Positions 33,833 to 46,664 of a stretch of DNA of 64,000 nucleotides are shown piece by piece. Location of the stretch: positions 80,187,568-80,251,567 of the forward strand of contig CM060958.1 in the NCBI GenBank assembly GCA_030765055.1, read 5' to 3'. Both the position numbers and the translations under genes were made by a program. This stretch comes from Mantis religiosa (lineage: Eukaryota > Arthropoda > Insecta > Mantodea > Mantidae). Position 1 is the first letter of the stretch; every line of letters starts with the position of its first letter. Under the pieces are notes generated by a model that did no database searches, was not told where the DNA came from, and saw nothing but the letters and a program-made list of their open reading frames with translations.

Positions 33833-34159
33833 TAAAACATATCTCACTTTTAACAATATGACAAGTCTTCTTTAAAATTACATCTTGGGTGTTGTAATAT
33901 TAATGCTGACTGCTTTAATTACACAATTGGTCACAGTTTATAAACAATTATATTTTAGCTGTGTGCCATGAGAAAATATATAAAATTTCAACTCATAGTT
34001 TATGTGAAGGTCAGGCATGTTATAAATTAAATAAAATAAAACTTAGAGTACTTTTCTCTGCAAATTAGAGGAGAACCATTCAGAACAATATGACGTGGAC
34101 ATTTTCCGACACTTTCTGTTTCGGTTTTCCTTAACTAGTTTATCAATGTAATATCTGGA
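33833..34159. other. No recognised gene
   Basis: AT-rich spacer between the inverted duplication and the LINE 3' end. Confidence 0.4.
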
Positions 34160-35430
34160 AAATTTTTGATGGAAGGCTGCATGTTAGATTGTGATACGAC
34201 AAGGTACTTCGGGGTTTGGTCTTAGCTAATTTCATAACAGACATACATGTGCCATGTGGTGCTGACTGGCTGTATAAAGCCAGAAGGTTTTTGCTGCGTG
34301 CCCACCCGTTAAGGGTTTTACCGCAGGTAAGGTAGATATCGGGATATTGTAGGGTGAAATGTAGGTTTTTAGAATAGTGAATTTTTATGAGGTTACTAGT
34401 ACGTACCTGGGGGTTGAAGGACAGAATGCAACACATTGCACCCTGGTGTTTTATTGTGTGAATTTTGGGGAAATAATTTTGATGCCAAGCAGCTTGGAAG
34501 AATTATGTGGAGCTCAGCTTTAGCTGCTGTTCGGATTTGCTCCTAGGTTATCTCGGATGCCCGCAAGCCATGCGGGGTAACCGGTGCTGAATAGAGCGAC
34601 GTCTAGTGGGGTCATAATCTCCCAGGGATCTGACAAGGGCGCTTCTGTGGTTGGGTAAGCTTGCGTACAATTTTGACGCCTGGTGCTTGATTTCATCCTC
34701 CACGTATGGGAGACTCGAGGCCTCGTGAAGCAACCTGGTAGGAAAATAAGGCCCCACAGAATATATAGACCTGAGTCCTCTATTCTGTGCACATTGGAGC
34801 CATGCTAGCACGCTGTCTGCGGCCATGCCCCAGATCTCACAGGCATAAAGCATAACCGGGATCACCAGCGCTCGGAAAAGGTATAACTTCATGCCAACTG
34901 GCATCGAGGTTGACTCCAGCATTGGATACAGGGAAGCAATTGCTTCCTATACCTTGGCCGCTCGGTCCCTGATGTGTTGGCGAAAAGTTAGACCCTTGTC
35001 CAAGTTAACACCTAGGTACTGGACAGAGTTAGTCCACTCTATCCTTCGACCTCGGTAGCTGAAATTGGGGCAGTCTGCGGGGATGTGGCGCTTTGTAAAA
35101 AGTATGGCGTGGCTTTTGTCCGGATTAACGGACATCCGCCAACGCCTACACCACTGCTGTGTGAGACGGAGATGTCTTTGTAAGGGGTTGAAGGCTCTGA
35201 GGATGTGTTTGTCTTTGCAGAACAGAAGCACGTCGTCAGCGTATTGTGCCATTTCGACTCGTGGCTCGTTGGGAAGTCTGCCATAAAGACGTTGAATAGG
35301 GTGGGGGATAGTACAGAGCTTTAAGGGACTCCCCCTCTCACTGGTCTGAAACAGACATACGTCGAGCCAACATACATAATAACCATGCGGCAAGTGAATA
35401 CAACCTCGGAATTCTGGTTTGGGGGACATT
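34160..35430 (-). pseudogene. Jockey-like LINE, 5'-truncated, reverse transcriptase C-terminal part
   Basis: On the minus strand from 35430 the frames read a VLSPTLFNVFMADFP-type palm segment, then the catalytic box QYADDVLLF (about 35245-35220), then NPDKSHAILF and VQYLGVNLD. After one stop (about 34945) and a frameshift comes LYLFRALVIPVMLYACEIWG (about 34890-34830), ending near 34545. The YADD box plus thumb and connector order fits Jockey-clade LINEs. A 3' region to about 34160 shares blocks with 44310-44690. The endonuclease and fingers are missing. The right edge abuts unrelated sequence at 35430, as expected of 5' truncation. Confidence 0.85.
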
Positions 35431-35440
35431 CTGGTAAAAA

Positions 35441-35647
35441 TCAGCCAAGTCTTTCTTGTGTGTATATTTGTCCTTCAAATAAATCGTCACATTGTAAATT
35501 TAGCAGTTCCATTTGGTACATGGCAGCTACATTGTTGTCATTGAGGGCGGTACATCTGACTGAACCCTCAGTTTTGTACTCACAGCGCCATCTATATAGG
35601 AAACTTGCTACTAATCTCTGGTTCACAAAACCTTGCCCCGCTGACAT
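35441..35647 (-). CDS. 68-codon ORF, unrecognised
   Basis: ATG to stop on the minus strand directly next to the LINE truncation point. The sequence is mixed (MSAGQGFVNQRLVASFLYRW start) with no motif I recognise. It could be a first exon: a TTTTTACCAG tract lies just downstream of its stop, but a donor site was not convincing. Chance is equally possible. Confidence 0.2.
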   Translation of the reverse strand: MSAGQGFVNQRLVASFLYRWRCEYKTEGSVRCTALNDNNVAAMYQMELLNLQCDDLFEGQIYTQERLG

Positions 35648-36014
35648 GTATCACTCCGCGTACAACTACCTTCCCCCTCATCCTAATTAGCTAATGCTTT
35701 CGTGCCATAGGCCATAGGCGCTGCCTTCCCTTCACATTTAAAGCTGCAGTAAACGTCATAATAATTGCCGGCAAGATAGATAAAATCATACAAATAAGAA
35801 TATGAAAGCATGCAAAAGTACAAGTTTATAATGAAACTGAGCAAGGTAAGCTGAATGAATTAGCAATGAAATTGAAACAAGTTTATAATGAAAGGCCCTC
35901 GGCCTTATCCACTGGGATTTTTAAACCAGCACACATACCTTGCAAAAATGCTTGTCTTTCAGTCTTAAAAGTCGTGTCACGCAGTAACTCTGGTAAATCT
36001 GCATCGCGATGTTT

Positions 36015-36197
36015 CTACGGATCTACAGGATCTGAACCTGTAAGTTCAGAGCACAGCTGTTCGACTTCTCTCACTGACAAAGACGGATTCTTCTGTGTGA
36101 GTGCATTAAACCCATGCAACACAATTTCTTTTTCGCCGCTTTGTAAAGGTTTTCCCTTGCGGTGCTTCAGCGAAAACCTGGCGGTAGACTCTGCCAT
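36015..36197 (-). CDS. Possible transposase N-terminal fragment
   Basis: ATG at 36197 on the minus strand opens 60 codons. The segment HRKGKPLQSGEKEIVLHGF followed by SVREVEQLCSELTG resembles, as far as I recall, the N-terminal helix region of IS630-like transposases common in arthropods (GKPL-s-----I---f----). Downstream the frame is interrupted at 36014 and continues open for about 45 codons. No partner domain or terminal repeats were located nearby. An alternative is an exon of a host gene. Confidence 0.3.
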   Translation of the reverse strand: MAESTARFSLKHRKGKPLQSGEKEIVLHGFNALTQKNPSLSVREVEQLCSELTGSDPVDP

Positions 36198-36727
36198 TTT
36201 ACATATAATAAATACACGCGCAATAAACGATCAATACAATAATTAAGCTCTCGCACTCGGCACAACACACCTTTGAATGACAATATATGACTAATCCAGT
36301 TCAAAACAAGGTCAGGGATAAGTCATATAAAGAAATATGTCATCACTACCGCTGAAGCACGTGCTATCGTGTCATGTGCTTGAGAGCAAAGGAACCTCCT
36401 CTTTACTTCGTTTAAGAATTAACATGCATTTCAGATAAATCAACTCTGTTGGGTAATATATTTAATTCGAACAGTTACGAAAATACAAATCTGAAAATTC
36501 TCTTCCAACATATAAATATATATATCACCATGTTAAATAACGGACTAATTTTTACCGCACAACAGTTTGTACCACAACAGCAGCCAATGAGAGGGGACTA
36601 GGTCACGTGACCGTTAAGAGATACGGGGCAAGCTTATGTGAAACAAGAATTAGATGGCTCTTGCCTGACGTCATACGCACTTCAGGCCTCGCTCCCGACT
36701 GAAATACGTCACAACTCTCGAAGTTAT
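36198..36727. other. No recognised gene
   Basis: Mixed composition with a GC-rich patch at 36560-36720 that carries no box or frame. Confidence 0.35.
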
Positions 36728-36825
36728 AGTCCTCTGCCTTATCCAGATCGCTCGCCCTGACCGAGATTGGAGTCTTTGGCTCTTGAACGTGAGTCAGACA
36801 CGCTACAATCTACGCTATCTACACA
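36728..36825 (-). repeat. Family A SINE head fragment
   Basis: The head portion only: GCCCTGACCGAGATTGGAGTC and CTTGAACGTGAGTCAGACACGC, minus strand. The body is missing. Confidence 0.65.
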
Positions 36826-37860
36826 TACACAAACAAACAAACATACGCATTGGCTGGAATTGGCTTTTCTGCTTTGATGGTCACAATAGCAGGGAAAGTT
36901 TAAGAGGGAAATGTTTCATACCTCGGGAGTACTGTTCCCCAGGCCTCTTTTAGAATCACTTCTTGAAAGTCACTAGCTAATAGTTGCATGCCGACGTAAA
37001 GCATGGCTCACTCACCGACACAGATCGTTGTTACCGTTTTTGGCGGGCAGTAAGCTGCTACCATAGCCTGCTGTAAAATGCCCTTTGTTCCCCTGCTCCT
37101 GTTTGCCGTTTCGACAGGTAACAAAGAGAGGTAACAGGTAGGAAATTGTGGAAGGGGTTAGCTCACGTCCGGAGCCACGTGTGCATTAACTTCAGTTGAC
37201 ATCCTCACTATACTTTACGTTCCCAAATACCTAGCGAACAATTTCAAATATTTTTCTTTGATAATTTCCAAGCGTACAAAGGCAATTTCGATGCTCTTTT
37301 ATTTTTGTGCACAAATTCCGGGAAAGGGAGGAGGAATTTGTTGTTCACGGTAAACAAAAGCGTTTGGCCTTTGCGAGCAGCTGAAAAACGAGGAGGTCTA
37401 CAAAGCTTAAGAGGTGCTAAGGTTCATTTGCATCAGCATATGTAACGGACACCGTGTCATGAAGTTGGCACTTAACATGACGTTACAAAGGTGACAGGGG
37501 TTCAAACAGCTCAAGTGTTATCTGTAACACAACTTTCAGAAACAAGTAATTGTTCAAATGAAACTAAATTCTACTACAGTGTTAAAGCTTCACTTGTTTC
37601 GTGTAGCAAGTCCGTGGTCGTGTTTTGATGTTAAAACGCCAGTACTGGCCTTCTTTTAAACTTTAACATACAAATAATATATTAACATTTTAACACTTAA
37701 CCCTCAAAAACCTACTTGAAACATTTACTCATTTGTCATAAATTCCCCGTATTGCACTAAAGATTGGCATTAGGCTACTTTAAATTTTAGAAAATCAATT
37801 CTTACAATTTAAATAATTCACAAAAAGGTCAAACATAGCATGAAATTAAAAGTGTAATCA
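36826..37860. other. No recognised gene
   Basis: 1 kb without supported features. Confidence 0.4.
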
Positions 37861-37863
37861 TAA

Positions 37864-38095
37864 TGTGCCCACCTCGGTAGATGGTTGCGTGTCTGCCTCA
37901 CGTTTCAGAGGTCAAGAGTTCAAATCTTGTTCCTTGCGAGTTACCTGGAAAAAGTTTTTCCGGGGTGTTCCCTTATCCTCAAAGACGAATGTCGTGTAAC
38001 TCTAAGCTCCATGGACCCCGGACAATTTTGTGCATCACTTCACCCATTTCATTCATCGTCCAATATTTGGAGGACGTAAATTACAAAAATAAAAT
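37864..38095 (+). repeat. Family A SINE leading into a microsatellite
   Basis: Complete plus-strand copy: head CCTCGGTAGATGGTTGCGTG, B-box region AGAGTTCAAATCTTG, body with GACGAATGTCGTGTAACTC, and 3' end GGAGGACGTAAATTAC. The A-rich tail runs straight into (TAA)n. Confidence 0.9.
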
Positions 38096-38697
<602 letters not shown>

Positions 38698-38699
38698 TA

Positions 38700-40439
38700 T
38701 TTCTGTACATTTGCAATTTCATTGCGTGACGTCGTTTGGCAGAATATAATTCTGGATTTTAAATTTCTGTATGGCTGGGGAATTCCATTCCTCCCAAATG
38801 TAAATGGAGATTTTACCTTTCGAAGTTTTCTGGATTCCCTCAAACAGTTACCAGAAAAGCCATAGTCCGCGATATGAAGCATGAATCTAAGCGAGGGAAA
38901 ATAAAATAGCACGGTGTTGAGGAACACGCGTAAGTCAATGCAGTTCTTTGTGTTTCCAACACAATGTTAAGAAGGTGAACGCTCATGGATTAAATGCTTG
39001 CGTGGTGACTATAAGCCCTGAATCTCGCAGTTTCCCTTAAATGGGGCACGTTCAATGAGCATCCGAAGAGTGGATCCGTGAGAATTCTGATCTATGTCAG
39101 GGAGGAAAGGACACTATCACCGTCCAGCCGCCACGTGCCTAGTACCGCCCTCTGAAACAGATAATAATTACGATGAGGAAATGAAAAGACGGACAGGGAA
39201 GCAGTTCAGAAGAAGGACTACCTCAGCATTTGTTTCATGACACCGGAAAACTACTAAAACTCCAAGGACAGATAAGGGGCAGTCGCAGGGAATCGTATCC
39301 AGGACACCCCCCCCCCCATAACGGAAATTTTAAAACAGTTTTTATTTGCTCAAAATTTGCTCAAAATTGTTTCTCAGTACAGGCACCAAGAGGTAGAGCT
39401 ATTTCTTGTTTTCTGAGACTTATTTAGGAGACTTTATTTTTTTCAAAAAAAAGTTTACGTTATTAAAATATTCATTAAAACTTACCTGAAGTACATATAC
39501 TACTGTTTGTTTTACATGTTATTTTTTGACATTGCCGAGTTAACTTATTCACCTACACAAAGTTTGTGGGGTAAACGATTTTCTATTATCTGACACATTG
39601 TTGTAGGTTCCTTCAATTTTGGTGATATCTTTGGAGAATATGGGATATACTGATGAAGCGGGTTATAGGGTTTATATTTCTGTGATATTTTACACTTCCA
39701 TTACTTAATTTATGCTTTCGTATTCTCAACTGCGTTCGAGGACTTTCTATAGCCTAAACGAATATTGAATTTCCAGTTATCCAGGTATATATTTTCTTGA
39801 TACATCATCAATGATATATAGCAATCACTCTTGTGGTAGGCTTGCACTTTCTGAAGAGAGAAAATACATTCTGTCTTAAAATATGTTTTAATGATATCCT
39901 GAATTAGTTACATCCTAACAGTGGCATGGCGTTAATTTTGCCTCTCTTGCTGCCAGCAACAGTTAATAAATTTAAGGAAATGTATCCCAATTTTAAATTT
40001 TTTGTATTCAAGAAATAAGGAAAAGAGTAAGCTATTCCAATTTCAGATTCCAATTGCGTTAATTTGTGACCGACCCACCGGAACCGGTAGGTGATAGACC
40101 CACCGAGACCGGTTACCTAACATCCTCTAGTTCAAAATAGCTCGTCATTTTGCTAGTGGCGCTCACCGGCAAACTCGACACGTACAGATTCATGTGGGGA
40201 TATGAGTGACCTTGTGAGGCAACCGAGATTTTAACTATTTGTTCATAGAGCCATTGTTGCCAGTGCACTGAAGCGGCAAACCTGGCGTTTTAGTGTTATT
40301 TATTCGAGTGTAACAGTAATATGCTGAATGTTTTAATGTTAAAAGTACCAAAAATGGCACCACAATGTGCGGGTAAAAGTTGCTGTGTTTATGTGATCGA
40401 AAGCTTTTAAATCAGTCCCTCAGTTCGCGTTCTTTTGTT
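38700..40439. other. No recognised gene
   Basis: Short frames only. A C run lies at 39307-39317. A GACCCACCGGAACCGG-type doublet repeats at 40070-40115. Confidence 0.4.
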
Positions 40440-41295
40440 GAAAAATTATGATTTATGATTTACATATATAAGGGCGCTCAACCTTATGTTCATCAGCGCC
40501 CTTTCAAAAACTAAGTTATGGCAATATCCAGAGATAAATTATTGTAAAATTGAAGCAACTTGGCAATAAAATAAATAACCTCAGCTAGAGAAATAAAAAA
40601 TCCGCTTTGCTTGGTTTTGCTTTGCTTTGCTTGGCTTTACTTGATTTTGCTTGGCTTTGCTTCGCTTGGCTTCGCTTTTTGCTTTGCTTGGCTTTGTTTG
40701 GCTTTGCTTGGCTAGCCTTTGCTTAACTTTGCTTAGCTTTGTTTAGCCATGCTTGGCCTTGCTTGGCTTCGCTTTTTGCTTTATTTGGCTTTGCTTGGCT
40801 TGGGTTTGCTTAGCTTTGCTTGGCCTTGCTTGGATTTGCTTGGCATCGCTTTTTGCTTCGCTTGGCTCTGGCTTCGCTCTGGCTTCACTCCGGCTTTACT
40901 CAAACCTCACTCTAACTTCCCTCTAAATTCACTCTAACTTGGCTCTGGCTTGGCTCTGGCTAGGCTCCGGCCACCGCTCCGGTACCGCTCTGGCTTCGCA
41001 CTCGCTTCACTCTAACTTCACTAACTCAACCCGCGCCTCGCCCTGGTTTAGCTCTGGCTGCGCTTGACCTCACTCGGCTTCGCTATACTTCGCTTCACCT
41101 CGCTTCTTTTCGACTCGCCTCGCTTCGCTTTGCTTCACCTCCAGAAAATTAAGGGTCAAACACGGATGTGGAACAAAATTTATGTTTTTTGGTATTAGCT
41201 CTCTCACCACTCAGAGGTAGCCACCCAATCGAGAGATTTGGCTCGGGACCCCAGTATCGGGTTGGTGAACAAATGTCACATAATTTCAACAGGAG
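40440..41295 (-). mobile_element. Retroelement E, copy 2, with expanded interior
   Basis: The 3' hairpin (AGGGCGCT at 40471-40478, AGCGCCCT at 40495-40502) and ATGATTT-type tail match the copy at 22228. The far side (GGCTCGGGACCCC near 41240) matches the 5' portion of that copy. Between them lies a pentamer-based minisatellite absent from the first copy. Minus orientation. No frame is supported. Confidence 0.6.
40597..41140. repeat. Pentamer-derived minisatellite, about 540 bp
   Basis: Built from GCTTG/GCTTT/GCTTC-type 5-mers (TTTGCTTGGC as a common 10-mer). The left half is regular. The right half drifts to CTCTGGCTTCG and ACTCTAACTTC variants and ends at TTCACCTCC. The 62-codon frame inside it is an artefact. 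Confidence 0.9.
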
Positions 41296-41946
41296 GGCCA
41301 AGTCTGGGTCTTAAACCTTAAAAAAAGAGCTAAATCACACGATCAGACATTTAATTTTGAGCATTCCTGTCACCAGTGCATGAGCAGAAAAATGTTTTTC
41401 ATATCTTCAGAGAATACACACTTATCTAAGAAGTCACTCAAACTCAAAATACACATTCATTTCTGTCCTTGTTATCGTAGGAAAAGGGATTTTTAATAAA
41501 CCTAAAAAAGCAACAGCAAGCAGCAGTTGCAAACTCTGTCATTGATAATTTCTTGGAGATGAATCAGCGCATTGCGCATTGAACTGAAATACAAATAGAC
41601 CATGTCAACTGGAGAAATTATAAATACATTTTAAATAAGGCGTGCCGCTTTAATTTTTATTTATATATCTGTTTTTAATTTATTTAACAACCTACATAAC
41701 ATTAACCTGGAAACACTCGGAATTTGTACCTATCACACCCAAAATAAGTCTCAAGCAACCGACGAAACTTATGAAACATCCACGCCACGTCCCAGCTTCC
41801 TAGTATTTATGGTGGTAGTGGAAATGATTTTCCTAAGCTTCAGTGGGAAAATAACATCCTTCATTTGAAGGATACAATATAGTCGTTTAGCTTACTGTAG
41901 GTGTGAACCTCTCAATTTTGGTTTCTAAAGTTTCTAATGAGATTCG
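41296..41946. other. No recognised gene
   Basis: AT-rich; no features supported. Confidence 0.4.
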
Positions 41947-41948
41947 TA

Positions 41949-42621
41949 CAAGCGGCGTCCAGAAAGTAAGTTTTGTTTCAATTTATCTCCACTGCAGCGC
42001 TGCGATCGCAGTTCCGCGTATGCACATAGGCTGTATCAAGGAGAAGAAACATGCGCCATTGTGAGATCGCTGTCAGCCACGTACGCTTCGTTGTGCTTGT
42101 TTACAATGTCGGTGTTGATTGAAAATCCTGCCGCTTGTGAAATCAGATCTGTGATTCGTTTTCTAGGAAAGTGAAACCAATTGAAATTTATGGGCAAATC
42201 TGCGATGTCAAAACGTTTTGTGTTTCTTTACGACAACGCACGACCACACACTTCAAATGTGACGAAAATCATCCTACAGGGATTTGGTTGGGACATGTTT
42301 GACCACCCCCGGTACAGCCTTGATCTCGCTCCTAGCGATTTTCATCTGTTTTTGCATCTCAAATCTTTCCTTGGCGGTCAACCCAACAATGATGAAGAGC
42401 TGAAAGAAAATGTTTCCAACTGGTTGAAGACACAGGCGGCAATCTTCTATGAAGAAGGTATACAAAAACTTGTGCCTCGCTATGACAAATGCCTGCAAAA
42501 TTTCGGCAGTTATGTGGAAATGTAGCTTAAGAGTTGTAGAATTTTGTGCAATAAATAATTTTTCTGTATCTGTACACAATTTAATTTTATTACCAAACAG
42601 AACTTACTTTCTGGACGTACC
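41949..42621 (+). mobile_element. Internally deleted mariner, about 670 bp
   Basis: Inverted ends share CGTCCAGAAAGTAAGTT: plus strand at 41955 and, complemented, at about 42617. The outermost bases differ, so exact TA flanks are uncertain by a few bases (TA at 41947 on the left; TA at 42618 or 42622 on the right). It keeps the beginning and end of a transposase but lacks the middle, a typical deletion derivative. Confidence 0.85.
42106..42525 (+). pseudogene. Mariner transposase with central deletion
   Basis: ATG 42106 opens MSVLIENPAACEIRSVIRFL, the classic start of one mariner lineage. A TGA at 42172 and a frameshift follow, with IEIYGQICDV readable in the shifted frame up to about 42210. 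The sequence then jumps to VFLYDNARPH (second aspartate), RYSLDLAPSDFHLF (third aspartate) and a complete C-terminus ending YVEM at 42525. Around 190 residues including the first catalytic aspartate are gone. A functional transposase is therefore excluded, but the termini could still be mobilised in trans. Confidence 0.9.
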
Positions 42622-42622
42622 T

Positions 42623-44309
42623 AGTACATTCTGCCTCAGGAAGCTTGAAAGAAATATATGTATATCCTCAAACGCATTAACTGCATAGTAAGAAAAGAAT
42701 AGGCTAAAACTAATAAATGAGGGCCCTAAATCAGTGATCTATTTCTCTCGATGGTATGGATATGGGGAATCTTTTTATGTACAATTTTGCACTGTATATG
42801 TCAAGCCTTCCTGTTTATGTAGCAATTACTTAGGGGATATGTGATTTAATATCTTGGCATCTAAAAGAACCTATGATTATGTATAAAAAATTAACGTGCT
42901 ATCATAAAGCAAAATTCACTCAATCATTACTTCCAAAGGATTCTTGTAGGAGTTCCAGAACTGTCGAGGGTATCAAAGGAGTTAGATATTCTGCCCAAGC
43001 ACTTCCTTTCTTTCTTTCACATCCTTTTGCCTTAATATCAGGGAATATTAATTCAGTATCAAAATACAAATTAAATCGCCATAAAAATCCTCAGATAACT
43101 GAATATTAAAATCACAAGGAGTCGTAGAATAAATGGAATTAATTAATTCATCGCCATAACTTTAAAATTTTATCTCTGCAACGTTATGTAAGCCAGCTAG
43201 AGTAACATAGGTTAGTCCAATTCCATTAACCTCAAATAAAGCACAATTGTGGGACTTCGAGAGATCATCAGTGTCACCTAGCGTTATTATTCAGAATTTT
43301 GGGTTCCAACTTTTTCCACTACCGTAAAATTGAGCGCTGCAGTCATACGACACTTGTACATGCATTCAGCAGAACATACAATAACACTGACGAGAAAAGA
43401 TTGGCAGTATTATTACAAAATTTACGTTTGTTTCACCAACCTCCAATAACAAAAATAAGCCAGAAAATTGCTTTTACAGCACCATCGTGAGAAGAGTCAT
43501 TAAGGCTGAGGTTTCTGTTAGTTAATCGATCACAAGTACATCACGTGATTGCCGAGAAATGTGAGGAGGAAGCCGGCTCTGAAGTGGATAGCAAATAAAC
43601 CTCTCCAGTACTCCAATATTTCTTTCCCTGGCAAGGAACACGAAATAACTTCTACTTGAGAAATAGAGGGCTAAATTGAGGGTGCTATAAAAGCCTCCCC
43701 TGTAATTTGGAGGAAAACCACTTAAGGTTGATAAATCTCATATCACTCAAAAATTTGATAAGTGATCTCTTGCGATTTGCATTCCAATTTGTATGCATCC
43801 ATTTTAAAATGGAAGGAAACTCCAGCGAAAACGTTAAGCTTAAATTTGAGGTAATAGATATAGCAAGATCATTTGTTCCCAGTTTAGATAGAGGGACACA
43901 TAAAGTTTATTTGCTTACAATATTTCAGCGTAAGTTTAACACAGAAATTTTTACTGTAAAATCGTTAACGATGTAAGAAGAAACATTTGAAAAGAAACTC
44001 CCTTTTTCACAAAACTGCAAGAGAGAAAACGTCTAAAACATATTGGTGTCGTGTCTTGAGCTGTTCTTAAACAGAAATTAGTGACATAATGATTGACAAT
44101 TGAGGTGTCAAAGCCGAACTACGAGGTATACAGGTCTTTTTTGTTACTGTTTGCTTGTTTGTTTTTCTTTAATTTTTAGTAAAATTAGAACTACAGTGGC
44201 CCAAATTATGTTGTAAATTACGTTTAGGTTAAGTAAAGTAAGCATTCAGTTTAATACTGTGACCAAGGCTAGGACTGTTTGGCCTATTAAATTCCAGAAG
44301 GAGGGATAT
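42623..44309. other. No recognised gene
   Basis: AT-rich; frames at 42873-43109, 43299-43490 and 43707-43976 show no recognised domain. The last (89 codons) is lysine- and leucine-rich and probably fortuitous. Confidence 0.35.
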
Positions 44310-44690
44310 GGTGAGAAGGCAGGTATAGTTCAAGGAGCCTCCATCTATCCGTCCAAAGTTCTGGCAGGCTGCTACATAGCCCAATGATTTATGCTGCGTG
44401 CTCATCCAAAAATGGGTTTAAACGCAGAAAGGACTCTTTATTTAGGATGTTTAAGGATGAGTTTTTATGCATGATGTTGGAAGAAGACTGGGGAAACTAA
44501 TTTTACTCGTGTGAAGAAAGACAGGATACAATACCTGATACACCCTGGTGGGTGTGTTTTAATTAAGTTTCGATTGGTTGAGAGAATTTTTAGGCCAACC
44601 AGCTCTTGGTTAGATTATTTTGGAACTCAGCTTTGTGCTTTTGGAGCAAGGAGCCTCCATCGTATCCAGTCGCGCCCTTTATAAACTTCC
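44310..44690 (-). repeat. Diverged copy of the Jockey-like LINE 3' region
   Basis: Shares ordered blocks with 34240-34530: TATGCTGCGTGCTCATCC versus TTGCTGCGTGCCCACCC, CACCCTGGTGGGTGTGTTTT versus CACCCTGGTGTTTTATTG, and GGAACTCAGCTTTG versus GGAGCTCAGCTTTA. Probably a 5'-truncated relic without coding sequence. Confidence 0.65.
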
Positions 44691-45680
44691 TCTATCCTAA
44701 AACACGGAAGGTCTAGTTTAGATAGGTTTCAGACCAGAGAAGAAATAGTTCTCTCCTTAAGGTGAAACTAAAAGAATCTACGGTATGTCACATATGAACG
44801 TTACTGAAATATATGTCAGTTACAGCAATCCCCCCCCCCCTCATTTTAATATATAGTTCCAATGGATAAAATGTTATTTCTTCTGTACAAATTACTAGTT
44901 ACATTATAATATTTCACACAATGTATTTTATAAATACTTATATAACAATTCACGTTTATAGTAAATGCATTTTAAAAGTTATAATTCACCTCAATTTTAT
45001 TATTAGAGAAATAGTATTATTTTATGTATATTCCAATGTTCTGGCCAATAGCTGGCATAGTAGTGTGTATTTTCTAAGATAACTAAGCGTTGATGATACT
45101 TTAAAACCCTAGCTGTAAACTTTCTCAGAATACGTTACAGCTGTTGACTTTGAAACACATCTCTTATAGCTAAGTTTATGTGAGAGAAATACAGTAGAAG
45201 TAGTAGATGTGCCAGCCTGAGTGATTTACATGATTTGTAATAAACCAATCGACTACTTGAGTAAATTGGCAATTCAAGCCTACTATCATGCTCCAGACTC
45301 TTCTACTGAAGCCCATTGAGAATGAAATAACTATATCGTGGGTTAGTAGTATGTATTTTTTATGCCAACTTACAACTGAATATATCCAAGTAGAGCTTAG
45401 CAAATGAGATGATATTGCACTGGTAACACCTCTCACCATAAATGTACTTTTCTCCTATTCTTGTTTTCGTCAAAAGTTCTCGTGACATTCTTATAAACGT
45501 TATTGTGGACTCTTCCACAATGTTTATTCGCCTCTTCTGCGAATCTACGAGGACTAATTGCTTGAGTGCATCGTTCAATATTTACATAATTTAATTAAAT
45601 AATATTTTATAGCGAATATAGAAGTTTAATGTTTTTATATTGTTTTAATTCAATATAACATGAATTATGTTGGTTATTAT
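44691..45680. other. No recognised gene
   Basis: AT-rich; a C run lies at 44829-44839. Frames at 45176-45578 (minus) are unrecognised. Confidence 0.4.
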
Positions 45681-46589
45681 TAGGGCCCGGAAGTTGTTGA
45701 CCTAAAAGTTCTCTAAAAATAATCTATAAAATGCCCTTAAAATATAAAAAATGCATCTAAAATGTGGAAAATATGACATAACAAAAATTAAAAATTTCTT
45801 TCATAATATTGAATTAATAACTGACGCAGACAAATAATGAATATATAGTTCGAATAACCACATTCTAAAATTAACTTTATTAGTAGATAATGCAATTATT
45901 ACTACTAAATAATAAATAAATTCAAAATTCATCAGGTCCTTTTCAATTTTATAAAATATATGTTTCCGCCAAACTCTGAAGCATACTGTTTCAAACAGGA
46001 CTCAGTTGACTGTTTTTGTTTCGGAATTTCAATTCCACAACACAACAAATTTACACACCTCACAAACTACTCTCCTTACTGCGACACTTCTAGCTCCTGA
46101 AGTCCTGAATTATGCAATCTACATGCATGATGTAATCGGCGTTTCCTCGAATTGATGCATCATAAATTCACCAGCACTGTTAGGACGCTCACCTTTGCTA
46201 ATTACATGTTTACCACACTTACAAAGTTACTATTTCATAAAAGATTATGATATAAATCAACTTTTTATCACAGATTATTTAAAAAAAAACAAAAAAAGCC
46301 CATGGATCAGGTTCAGGTCGGCTGGGGAATCGAACCCGGGCCTCCCGAATGCGGGCTACAGATGAAAATGCCCAATAAATTTCTGAAAAGTAAAGAAAAT
46401 GACCGGAAAATGAATCTAAAACTTAAAAAAAATAACTTTATTATAAAAATGTGGAAAAAATGCATTTTGATTACCTATAAAGATATTATATATCTAACTT
46501 ATATGTTCCAGAATGCACTTAATTTCCGATAAGCATCGTTTGTGACTACTCAGAAAAAAATATGACTTTTCATCAAAATCCGGGCCCTA
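45681..46589. mobile_element. Probable hAT-like non-autonomous element, 909 bp
   Basis: Inverted ends TAGGGCCCGGA on both sides (45681 and, complemented, 46589), with weaker pairing further in (TTGTTGA against TTTTGATGA). Flanks GTTATTAT (45673-45680) and GTTATATT (46590-46597) match at 6 of 8 positions, fitting an eroded 8-bp hAT duplication. The interior is very AT-rich, with repeated AAAATGC and GTGGAAAA motifs near both ends and no transposase. A tRNA-like SINE head lies inside (46303-46366). Confidence 0.6.
46303..46366 (-). repeat. Family C-type tRNA-like head inside the hAT-like element
   Basis: GGGGAATCGAACCCGGGCC and CCGAATGCGGGCTACA read, on the minus strand, as the B box and D/anticodon region of the family C head. 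No body follows. Confidence 0.6.
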
Positions 46590-46664
46590 GTTATATTACA
46601 TTTCATAGTGAATTACTCTTTATATTGATTCCTTATAGTCCTCAATGTTCTTGTTCTTGTCTGT

